Positions 7,235 to 14,700 of a stretch of DNA of 64,000 nucleotides are shown here, piece after piece. The translations under genes and the position numbers were made by a program. The stretch covers positions 1 to 64,000 of the forward strand of contig CAZPBC010000007.1 of the NCBI GenBank assembly GCA_964584775.1. Reading direction: 5' to 3'. Within the stretch, counting starts at the first letter, position 1; each line of letters begins with the position of its first letter. The notes beneath the pieces were generated by a model. That model did no database searches, had not been told where the DNA came from, and saw only the letters and a list, made by a program, of their open reading frames with translations. This stretch comes from CAZPBC01 sp964584775. Lineage in GTDB: Bacteria > Chlamydiota > Chlamydiia > Chlamydiales > SLFE01.

Positions 7235-8634
7235 AGCGTACCAAAGTTAAAGAGATCAAATTTCCTCAACCTGAAGTGGAGCTTCTCGGTGAGACCGTCC
7301 TTGTTAAAGGGTGGGTCAAAACGGTCCGGAAGCAAAAAACTTTCAGCTTTATCGAAGTGGGTGATGGATCCAGCCTCAGTAACTTACAAGTCCTCCTTGA
7401 GTCATCGGTGCCTCATTACAATGAGATCATCGACTCTCTGACGACCGGTGCTTCCATTGTGGTGAAGGGAAAGATTGTAGAAAATCCTAAGAAGAAGGGA
7501 GCCCTCGAAGTTCAAGCTGAGAGTATTGACCTCGTCGGTGGATGTGATGCAGAAAAATACCCTCTGCAGAAAAAGCGTCACACCTTCGAGTTCTTGCGTT
7601 CTATCGCACACCTTCGTCCTCGCACCAACACCCTTGGGTCGATCGCTCGTGTGCGCCAAGCGCTCTCTTTTGCAACACACCAATTTTTTCAGAACCGCAG
7701 CTTCTACTGGGTGAACACGCCGATCGTCACAGCGTCTGACTGTGAGGGTGCCGGAGAACTTTTCCAGGTGAGCACGCTAGATATGGAAAAGCTTCCTAAA
7801 AACGGCCAAGGGAAAGTCGATTACGAAAAAGACTTTTTCGAGAAGCCAGCCTATCTCACTGTCTCAGGCCAGCTCAACGCTGAGATTTTTGCCCTTGCTC
7901 TTTCAGACGTCTATACCTTCGGCCCCACGTTCCGTGCAGAAAATTCAAACACCTCACGCCACTTAGCTGAGTTTTGGATGATCGAACCAGAGATGGCTTT
8001 TGCTGACTTGAATGATGACATGGAGCTCGCAGAATCTTACCTCAAGTTTGTCGTGAAATACGTTCTCGACAACTGTCAAGAAGAGATGGACTTCTTTGAT
8101 AAATACATCAAGAAGGGGTTGCGTTCTCGTCTCGAGCAGATTGTCAATGAGCCCTTTGAACACGCAACCTACTCTTACGCCATCCGTATCTTAGAGAAGG
8201 CGGACAAGAAGTTTGAGTACCCCGTTAAGTGGGGTCTGGATCTTCAGTCAGAGCATGAGCGCTACCTGACTGAAGAGTACTTTGGGAAGCCGGTCATTTT
8301 GACTGACTATCCAAGAGATATTAAAGCTTTCTATATGCGTGCCAACGACGACGAGAAGACCGTTGCTGCGATGGATGTGCTTGTTCCTGGTGTCGGAGAA
8401 ATTATCGGCGGTAGTCAGAGGGAAGAGCGGATCGAGCGCCTCGAAAAACGGCTCGATGAACTCGGTCTCCCGAAAGAATCCTACTGGTGGTACCTCGAAC
8501 TCCGTAAGTATGGCTCTGTTCCTCATGCAGGATTTGGAGTGGGCTTCGAGCGCTTGCTTCAGTTTGTCACAGGAATGGATAACATCAGAGATGTGATTCC
8601 CTTCCCACGTTATCCTGGAAAAGCAGACTTTTAA
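7231..8634 (+). CDS. asnS: Asparaginyl-tRNA synthetase
   Basis: Class IIb synthetase charging tRNA-Asn. The N-terminal OB-fold anticodon-binding domain covers residues 20-110. The catalytic core has motif 2 in FRAENSNTSRHLAEFWMIEP and motif 3 in GFGVGFERLLQFVTGMDNIR near the C-terminus; the following RDVIPFPR is the asparaginyl/aspartyl ending. At 467 residues it is full length and closer to AsnRS than AspRS, since no bacterial GAD insertion is present. It is translationally coupled to nfo. From memory, Chlamydia trachomatis lacks AsnRS and makes Asn-tRNA by transamidation, so its presence distinguishes this organism. Confidence 0.95.
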   Translation: MKRTKVKEIKFPQPEVELLGETVLVKGWVKTVRKQKTFSFIEVGDGSSLSNLQVLLESSVPHYNEIIDSLTTGASIVVKGKIVENPKKKGALEVQAESIDLVGGCDAEKYPLQKKRHTFEFLRSIAHLRPRTNTLGSIARVRQALSFATHQFFQNRSFYWVNTPIVTASDCEGAGELFQVSTLDMEKLPKNGQGKVDYEKDFFEKPAYLTVSGQLNAEIFALALSDVYTFGPTFRAENSNTSRHLAEFWMIEPEMAFADLNDDMELAESYLKFVVKYVLDNCQEEMDFFDKYIKKGLRSRLEQIVNEPFEHATYSYAIRILEKADKKFEYPVKWGLDLQSEHERYLTEEYFGKPVILTDYPRDIKAFYMRANDDEKTVAAMDVLVPGVGEIIGGSQREERIERLEKRLDELGLPKESYWWYLELRKYGSVPHAGFGVGFERLLQFVTGMDNIRDVIPFPRYPGKADF

Positions 8635-8649
8635 GGTTAAGGCAGAGTT

Positions 8650-9657
8650 CTAAATCGCTTCTGTCTGAAGCACTCTTGTACGCTTTTTGACCTTGCCGCG
8701 TAGCTGTCTTTGGATCGACGTAGAGAGGAGCTCATCGGCTGTTTCCAGCTGGGTCGCGATCCGTCCCCGTCTCTGGTCTAGGATATGGTGGATCTGATCG
8801 ATGTTAAAGAGATCGATGAGTGGATGGTGACCAAGTGCGGGGTCCACATTGCGAGGCACAGAAAGGTCGATGAGGAGTTTCTTATCCTCAATAGACGGAA
8901 GCAATCCAGTCGAAATCAAATAACGTGGAGACTTCGTCCCGAAAATCACCATCTCATAATCTTTCCAATTTGATAGTTCACCCCAGGGAAGCATTTGGAC
9001 GCCGTAATGTTCAGAAGAGAGTTCAGCGCGCTCATCGGTACGGTTGCAGAGGGTGAGCTGTGGCAGTCCTTTATTTTTGAAGAAGGAGAGGATCTTCAGG
9101 TTGATCTTCGAAGCCCCTACGAAAAGAATTGGTCCCTCTTGAATCTTTTCATTGGTTAAGGCGAGGAGGGCATGCTCGATATCTGGGATCCCTCGAACAG
9201 TGGGGAAGTGGGTGCGGACCAGTTTTCCATTTTTGAGTCCTTTTTGGAAGAGGAAGTGGAGGTCCTTTGGTAGACGTGCATAGTTCGACGCTTGCTGATA
9301 GGCAGCTTTGACTTGGCCTTGGATCTCTGTCTCCCCGAGGATGGCGCTGTCGAGGCCAGAGGTGACCCTGGAAAGGTGTTTGAGGCAATCTTCGTCAAAG
9401 AAAGAGTAGAGGAGTTGGTCGAGCTCGGCTTCGGGAACTTCGCTCCGTAGAATTTGTAAAATGTAGACATGGGTGAGGGCAAGGTCATCCGAGGAGAAGT
9501 AGATTTCGGTCCGGTTGCAAGTGGAAAGAAGGACAAACGCGTGTCTTAAGTGTAGCTGGAAACGGCTCCCAAAGCGCTTGAGGCAGCAATGGGCAAAGAG
9601 CTCACGGATATTGAGAGAGGCGGCTTTATGGTTGATCCCCACCACGCCAAAACGCAT
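8650..9657 (-). CDS. hemA: Glutamyl-tRNA reductase
   Basis: First enzyme of C5-pathway tetrapyrrole synthesis, reducing Glu-tRNA to glutamate-1-semialdehyde with NADPH. The N-terminal catalytic domain starts RFGVVGINHKAASLNIREL and carries the nucleophile C47 in LLSTCNRTEIYF; the motif SGLDSAILGETEIQGQVK follows around residues 100-118. The NADPH domain is diverged (LFVGASKINLKILSFF). At 335 residues it is shorter than the usual 420 or so, mainly at the C-terminal dimerisation domain, as I recall for Chlamydia CT662. A strong GGAGGAAA precedes the ATG. It is divergent from hemH, so two haem genes share the 87-base spacer. Confidence 0.93.
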   Translation of the reverse strand: MRFGVVGINHKAASLNIRELFAHCCLKRFGSRFQLHLRHAFVLLSTCNRTEIYFSSDDLALTHVYILQILRSEVPEAELDQLLYSFFDEDCLKHLSRVTSGLDSAILGETEIQGQVKAAYQQASNYARLPKDLHFLFQKGLKNGKLVRTHFPTVRGIPDIEHALLALTNEKIQEGPILFVGASKINLKILSFFKNKGLPQLTLCNRTDERAELSSEHYGVQMLPWGELSNWKDYEMVIFGTKSPRYLISTGLLPSIEDKKLLIDLSVPRNVDPALGHHPLIDLFNIDQIHHILDQRRGRIATQLETADELLSTSIQRQLRGKVKKRTRVLQTEAI

Positions 9658-9744
9658 GAATTTTCCTCCAAATCAGACTTTATAAGAGAGTAGGACTTTT
9701 TTGGGCTAGCCCAAAAGTAAAGAAAAGACTTACGATTGCCACTG

Positions 9745-10740
9745 ATGAAAGCTGTTCTCTTAGTGAATACAGGAAGTCCAAAGGCGCCTACTCCACTGGC
9801 CGTCTACTCCTACTTGACCGAGTTTCTCTCGGATCCACGCGTGATTGATATTCCCACATGGAAGAGGAAGTTACTAGTGAACGGAGTGATCGTTCCGTTC
9901 CGCTTTCTGACTTCGACGAAAGCGTACCGGGCTATCTGGTCTGAAGAGGGATCTCCTCTCGTCTTTTGGGGGGAGCGCACCCGCACCCTCCTTGAAGAGC
10001 TCCTCGGGCCTGGCTACCGAGTGGAGCTGGCGATGCGTTATGGAAGTCCCTCAATTGAAGCAGCGCTCGGCCGTTTAGAAAAAGAGGGTGTCGATGAACT
10101 GATCATTTTGCCTCTTTTTCCTCAATACACTTCGGCGACGACCGGCTCTGTTTTCGAAGAGGTGATGCGCTGCTTGAAGGGGTGGCAGTCTCTTCCAAAA
10201 ATGAAGTGGGTCAAAAACTACCCTACTCATACCCGCTTTATTGAGGCGTGGAAAGCGCGTGCGGCAAGCTATGACCTCGACTCCTACGACCACATCCTTT
10301 TCAGTTACCACGGCCTGCCCGAACGGCAGATCCAAAAGGCCGACAAAAGTGGTTTCTGCCTCACTCGAAATTGCTGCCATCGTCAAAAGAATCCCACCTG
10401 CTACTCAGCACAGTGTTATGCGACAACGCATAAGATCTGTCAGGCTCTCCAGATTCCGGAAGAAAAAGTCTCGCTCGCCTTCCAGTCCAGGCTCGGACGT
10501 GAGCCGTGGCTCACCCCCTACACTTCCGATACTCTCAAAAACTTGGCTGAGCAGGGAAAAAAACGGCTTCTGATCTTCTCGCCAGCCTTTGTTGCAGACT
10601 GTCTCGAAACCCTCTACGAAATCGGTGTCGAGTATGAAGAGGAGTTCCAAGAGGCTGGAGGAGAGAAGCTCGACTTCGTCGAAAGCTTGAACGACCATCC
10701 ACTTTGGATTGACACTCTCAAAGAGTTGGTCACCTCCTAA
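9745..10740 (+). CDS. hemH: Ferrochelatase
   Basis: Last step of haem synthesis, inserting ferrous iron into protoporphyrin IX (or coproporphyrin III). The protein opens MKAVLLVNTGSPKAPTPLAV; an in-frame TTG nine bases upstream (9736) is an alternative start, and neither has a clear ribosome-binding site. Key parts are the active-site histidine motif FSYHGLPERQ, the cluster CYATTHKIC, the substrate segment FQSRLGREPWLTPYT, and SPAFVADCLETLYEI with the proton-abstracting glutamate. Cysteine-rich NCCHRQKNPTCYSAQC around residue 210 could be a metal site. It is divergent from hemA. Confidence 0.95.
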   Translation: MKAVLLVNTGSPKAPTPLAVYSYLTEFLSDPRVIDIPTWKRKLLVNGVIVPFRFLTSTKAYRAIWSEEGSPLVFWGERTRTLLEELLGPGYRVELAMRYGSPSIEAALGRLEKEGVDELIILPLFPQYTSATTGSVFEEVMRCLKGWQSLPKMKWVKNYPTHTRFIEAWKARAASYDLDSYDHILFSYHGLPERQIQKADKSGFCLTRNCCHRQKNPTCYSAQCYATTHKICQALQIPEEKVSLAFQSRLGREPWLTPYTSDTLKNLAEQGKKRLLIFSPAFVADCLETLYEIGVEYEEEFQEAGGEKLDFVESLNDHPLWIDTLKELVTS

Positions 10741-10834
10741 ATTTTTTTCTCTTTAAGGACATCAAAAGATACGCCTCAGTATAAGTAAAAACTACCCAAG
10801 ACAATCGTCGGATTTATGATATAGTGTAAGGGGC

Positions 10835-11941
10835 ATGATGCAGGTTAAGAATCCATTTTTTGACGAGACTCTCAGGCCGCTTCTTCATGTCGCAGGAAAA
10901 AAGCACTCGTCGACCGAGTTATCTTCTGCGCTATCACGTCTTGACTATGTGGTTTTGACTTGGAAGCAGCTGAGTGATGCTCAAGTGTGCGCTCTGGGAC
11001 GTGCTCTTGTTCATAATTATACCGTGACCTTTTTGGATTTAAGCCAAAGTCACCTTTCCGACAGAGGCGTGTTACTCCTTTCTGTCGCGCTGAGAAGTAA
11101 TCGGGTTGTCAAGCGGCTCGTCATCAACGACAATCAATGTGGAATCACGGATGGAAACGTCCCTCCGAGTCTTGGAGAGGTGGGACAAACAGCCCTTTTC
11201 ACCATGCTTTCGAGTACTCGATCTCTCCGAGAGTTCCAATTTTGTAATGGTGGACTGACAGCGCCGGCACTCATCGCCCTCAAGCAAGTTTTAGAAAGAT
11301 ATCAAACGTTGAAGTCTTTGACTCTTGTGGTCGATAGCGAGAGGACTACCAAAGGAGTCGCAGAGGCGGTCGGTGTCAACAAGGGCCTTGAAACACTCGA
11401 GCTCGTGACTGGCCAGACCGACTTAGGAAAGGGGTGGGAGGCGTTAGCAGGTATGCTCAATTCCAACACGTCACTAAAGAGGCTCTTTATTCACCATAGT
11501 GTTACCCACAAGAAACAAAATCCTCCCCACTCAGAACAAGCCTTTAGGAGTTTTTGTGTTGCGTTGTCAAAAAATAGGAGTTTGACTGCTCTTGTTCTGC
11601 ATTTTCTTGAACTGGGACCTCAGGAGGCGGCTCTACTAGGAGAAGCACTTAGAACAAACCAAGCTCTCAAAGCACTTCAAATTGATCACTGCAAACTGCA
11701 TGATGCAGGGGGGATCTCTATTACAGAGGCTCTCCTCGAAAACCGTACATTGATTGAGCTTGATCTTTCTGCATGTTATATTGGTGTGGAAGGACTTCGC
11801 GCGCTCTTCAACGCGCTCAAGGCCAATCGAACTGTGAAAAAGTTGACCCTGCGTCTCACCGCTCATGTGAGTGAAGAGTTGGTTGCCTCCGATCTTTTAA
11901 AAGAAAACAGTGCGGTCAGAGTCATTTCGCTTCAGGATTAG
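10835..11941 (+). CDS. Ribonuclease-inhibitor-type LRR protein
   Basis: A 368-residue protein built of 28-residue RI-type LRRs, for example LGRALVHNYTVTFLDLSQSH, LLENRTLIELDLSACYIG and ALKANRTVKKLTL. There is no signal peptide or transmembrane segment. RI-type LRRs form horseshoe protein-binding scaffolds and are frequent in effector-like proteins of environmental chlamydiae; here that role is only inference. Start is at the first of two adjacent ATGs (MMQV), with GTAAGGGG just upstream. The next gene begins three bases after its stop and encodes a shorter protein of the same class. Confidence 0.85.
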   Translation: MMQVKNPFFDETLRPLLHVAGKKHSSTELSSALSRLDYVVLTWKQLSDAQVCALGRALVHNYTVTFLDLSQSHLSDRGVLLLSVALRSNRVVKRLVINDNQCGITDGNVPPSLGEVGQTALFTMLSSTRSLREFQFCNGGLTAPALIALKQVLERYQTLKSLTLVVDSERTTKGVAEAVGVNKGLETLELVTGQTDLGKGWEALAGMLNSNTSLKRLFIHHSVTHKKQNPPHSEQAFRSFCVALSKNRSLTALVLHFLELGPQEAALLGEALRTNQALKALQIDHCKLHDAGGISITEALLENRTLIELDLSACYIGVEGLRALFNALKANRTVKKLTLRLTAHVSEELVASDLLKENSAVRVISLQD

Positions 11942-11944
11942 AGA

Positions 11945-12604
11945 ATGAACGTCAAATTATCCACGGCAGAACAGGAGATTCGAGACAGGTTTCTTGGGGA
12001 GGGAGACCTAGAGAACGCGGTTTCTGATTTAGGATTAATAAAGCGACTTGATCTTCATGGAGTAGAACTTGAGGGAACGCGCGCAGTGCTCCTCACTGCT
12101 GCATTAAAAGCCAATCGAACTCTTTTGTCTCTGAATCTTCGGGGGGCCCATGTTGAAAAGGGAGTCGTTACAACACTCCTGGGTCAATGTGGGGCTCTTC
12201 AATGTTTGGATGTACGGGGATGGTGCTTCTCGCATGAAGAAATGATACCCTTTGCAGCTGCTGTGAAAGAACACCCAGCCCTTCGTACTCTCAGAATCGG
12301 CGCAGAAAAGATGGACGAGAGTGCATGGAGAGTTTTAGGGGAAGCGGTCTCTGAACATCCCCGTCTCAAGTCGATGATTCTTGCCATACGCTGTTGTCAT
12401 GTGGCAGCGATCCTTAGAGGGGGTACACCCCTTGTGAATCTCACGCTAGAGCTCAGTGATCCTTGTGGAGAGGGGTGTCGACGCCGTGTGACTGAAGCGG
12501 TGAAGTCGAATGAGGCCCTTCGATCACTCACCCTGCCTGAAGGGTTTCATAAAGAGGACTTTCCAGGGATAAGGGTGAGTGATCAAAGAGTTCTATCAAC
12601 TTAA
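11945..12604 (+). CDS. Ribonuclease-inhibitor-type LRR protein, shorter paralogue
   Basis: This 219-residue protein carries RI-type LRRs such as LTAALKANRTLLSLNLRGAH, AAVKEHPALRTLRIGAE and TEAVKSNEALRSLTL. It follows the previous LRR gene by three bases and is probably co-transcribed and derived from it: both use the ALKANRT phrase. The nucleotide stretch GCCAATCGAACT is shared (11822 and 12111). No signal peptide is visible. The N-terminus (STAEQEIRDRFLGEGDLENA) lacks repeats. Possible host-interaction protein; function unknown. Confidence 0.8.
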   Translation: MNVKLSTAEQEIRDRFLGEGDLENAVSDLGLIKRLDLHGVELEGTRAVLLTAALKANRTLLSLNLRGAHVEKGVVTTLLGQCGALQCLDVRGWCFSHEEMIPFAAAVKEHPALRTLRIGAEKMDESAWRVLGEAVSEHPRLKSMILAIRCCHVAAILRGGTPLVNLTLELSDPCGEGCRRRVTEAVKSNEALRSLTLPEGFHKEDFPGIRVSDQRVLST

Positions 12605-12622
12605 AAGATCTCGTGAAAGAAA

Positions 12623-13564
12623 TTAACTAGGTTTTCTTGCGACAACTTGTATCATCGGGAAATAATCTGCGGTAAAATCTCCCTCTTCCAATTCTCTAAA
12701 TTCCTCGAGAGCTCGGTCCATTCTATCGCTGGTGGTTTTTCCTGAATCAATAAACTTTTCTCTTAGCTCGAGCATGCCAAGTCTAAATATGGCTTTTAGA
12801 CGAGGTGAGGTCAATTGTGACTGATAAGGTTTGTTTGTGATCACTTTTAGGCCTCGTTCTTCAGCCATTGCTGCGAGCTTTTGACCAATTTGGAAGTCTG
12901 TTGCCTGAATTTTACCATAGTGTTCAGCCATGTCGAGCCAAAATTCATACCCTTCACTTGAGGGGGTGCAGGTGTAGTGTTCTCGCTCGAATCCATGGGT
13001 GAGATCTTCACAAATGAGAACCCCTCCTGGCTTGACTCTCTCGATCATTTGTGCCAGGACTCGTTCAGGGTGATCTAGGTGGCAGAGAAATAACCGACAC
13101 ATGACGACATCGAACTGTTCTGTATACCTCTCTCTGATCTCACTGGCTAGACACTGTTCGAAGGTGGTGAATCCATTGACACCATCTGCAATTGCGGCTG
13201 TTTTTGCGAGTTCAAGCTGCTTGGGCTCGGCATCCAGTCCTAGCACTTGGCAACCGTATCGCTTTGCGACCTGCCGGGCCATGCTTGCGTTACCACAACC
13301 GACATCTAACACTTGAGATTCACTAGAGAGGCCGAGGGTTTCAAGGAGTTCCCATGTTTTGGGATCCAAAATTTCGCATTGTAAATTTAGACGATTGACC
13401 CCTTTTTTTCCCACCTCCATCCAATAGGGTGTGTCAGCCTTTGCTGATAGTGCTTTAGAAGCTAACCCTGCTGTTTTAAGCTCGTCAGCTTTTTCTGTAG
13501 CAGCTTCGGTCGGTTTTGCTGAAGCAGTCTCGGCTGTTAAGCCTGTTGTTCCTGGTATGCTCAT
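12623..13564 (-). CDS. Class I SAM-dependent methyltransferase
   Basis: A Rossmann-fold methyltransferase. Motif I VLDVGCGNASMARQVAKRYG (near residue 90) binds S-adenosylmethionine, the acidic end of beta-2 is VLGLDAEPKQLELAK, and motif IV is FDVVMCRLFLCHLDHPERVL, followed by PGGVLICEDL. The first 60 residues are Ala/Thr/Glu-rich and of low complexity, unusual for this family, and could be a linker or secretion-related tail. A good ribosome-binding site (GGGAGAGA) supports the start. The substrate cannot be told; it resembles ubiquinone/sterol-type and small-molecule methyltransferases. It lies in an accessory block with LRR genes. Confidence 0.85.
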   Translation of the reverse strand: MSIPGTTGLTAETASAKPTEAATEKADELKTAGLASKALSAKADTPYWMEVGKKGVNRLNLQCEILDPKTWELLETLGLSSESQVLDVGCGNASMARQVAKRYGCQVLGLDAEPKQLELAKTAAIADGVNGFTTFEQCLASEIRERYTEQFDVVMCRLFLCHLDHPERVLAQMIERVKPGGVLICEDLTHGFEREHYTCTPSSEGYEFWLDMAEHYGKIQATDFQIGQKLAAMAEERGLKVITNKPYQSQLTSPRLKAIFRLGMLELREKFIDSGKTTSDRMDRALEEFRELEEGDFTADYFPMIQVVARKPS

Positions 13565-13603
13565 TGTTCTCTCCCTATTTGATGATTAAGGATGATGAAT
13601 AGA

Positions 13604-14602
13604 TTAAATGATTTTCTTGAGTTCGGCGGCGTTCAGTAGATGCGGGTTGTTATTGGAGGTGTAGGAGAAGGATGCGTCGACTTTCGTGCCGCCGCGTCTC
13701 TTTGAACGCTCTTCGAAGGTTTTTGCGTAAATGGGAGGAAGGAGGAGAAAGTGGTCCTTCATCTCGAGGGTGTAGTGCGACTCGTCGGGGCTGATCAGCA
13801 GTTCGTGGAGCTTTTCACCTTCGCGGATGCCGATGATTTTGATCGGAAGGTCAGGGGCGATGGCTTTCGCCATCTCGGTGATCTTCACACTGGGCATTTT
13901 GGGAACAAAAAGCTCTTCTCCCTGCATTTCGGAAAAGCATTTTGTGACAAAGTCGACTGCGTCTTGGAGAGGGATCCAGAAGCGGGTCATCTCCGGGTCG
14001 GTGACAGGGAGCTCTTTCGCTCCTTTTTGGATCAGCTGTTGCCAGAAGGGGAGAAGGCTGCCTCGGCTACCCAGGACGTTGCCGTAGCGTACCACACTCA
14101 TTTTGGGCTTTCTTGCTTTCCCCGTGTAGGCGTTTGCCGCAAGGAAGAGCTTATCCGAGCAGAGTTTTGTCGCTCCGTAGAGGTTGACGGGGTTCACCGA
14201 TTTGTCGGTCGAGAGGGCAATCAGGTGTTCCACTCCGCGGTCGATCGAGGCGTCGATCACGTTCATTGCCCCGTGGATGTTCGTTTGGACAAACTCAGTG
14301 GGGTTGTATTCCGCCGCAGGCACTTGCTTGAGAGCAGCGGCGTGGACCACCACTTGAACGTCATTCAGGGCGCGGTGGAGGCGCTCTTTATCCCTCACAT
14401 CTCCAAGGAAGAAACGGAGGCGCTCGCGGTCATGTTCGCTGAAGGCATTTTGCATCTCCCACTGCTTCCACTCATCGCGGGAGAAGATGATGATCCGGCT
14501 TGCTTTGCTCTTTTCGAGCAGGGTGCGTGCGAAAGCACGGCCAAAACTTCCCGTTCCACCCGTGATCAAAACCGATTTATTCTTAAAAAAAGAAAGGCTC
14601 AT
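13604..14602 (-). CDS. PseB/FlaA1-like UDP-GlcNAc 4,6-dehydratase (inverting)
   Basis: Extended short-chain dehydrogenase family. The NAD-binding motif is VLITGGTGSFG (residues 11-21), the catalytic region is STDKSVNPVNLYGATK with the YxxxK pair, and SRDEWKQWEMQ is characteristic of the PseB/FlaA1/CapD group that converts UDP-GlcNAc to a 4-keto-6-deoxy sugar, the first step to pseudaminic acid or similar sugars. The length (332) is standard. No pseC-H partner is next to it, so the sugar product is unknown. It sits alone in an accessory block between hemH and parE and may have been acquired. Confidence 0.88.
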   Translation of the reverse strand: MSLSFFKNKSVLITGGTGSFGRAFARTLLEKSKASRIIIFSRDEWKQWEMQNAFSEHDRERLRFFLGDVRDKERLHRALNDVQVVVHAAALKQVPAAEYNPTEFVQTNIHGAMNVIDASIDRGVEHLIALSTDKSVNPVNLYGATKLCSDKLFLAANAYTGKARKPKMSVVRYGNVLGSRGSLLPFWQQLIQKGAKELPVTDPEMTRFWIPLQDAVDFVTKCFSEMQGEELFVPKMPSVKITEMAKAIAPDLPIKIIGIREGEKLHELLISPDESHYTLEMKDHFLLLPPIYAKTFEERSKRRGGTKVDASFSYTSNNNPHLLNAAELKKII

Positions 14603-14629
14603 CCTACTTTTAGGATAGTCTATCCAGGC

Positions 14630-14659
14630 TTAGACGAAAACCATTGAGTTTGCTATACT
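14630..14659 (+). promoter_or_regulatory. Candidate sigma-70-type promoter of parE
   Basis: TTAGAC, an 18-base spacer, then TATACT, ending about 40 bases before the parE ATG. Matching is by eye to the -35/-10 consensus. Confidence 0.5.
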
Positions 14660-14700
14660 TTTTGAAGTTTTCATAAATCATTGATATCCAGAACTTTTGT

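Noticed and set aside
14600..14640. Copy of the murJ-associated inverted-repeat end (TATCCAGGCT)
   Set aside because: Only about eight bases match; the same short match occurs near 46535, so it is not above chance.
13751..14647. 298-codon plus-strand frame opposite the PseB-like gene
   Set aside because: The minus-strand gene has clear NAD-binding and YxxxK motifs; the plus frame is an antisense shadow of biased codons.
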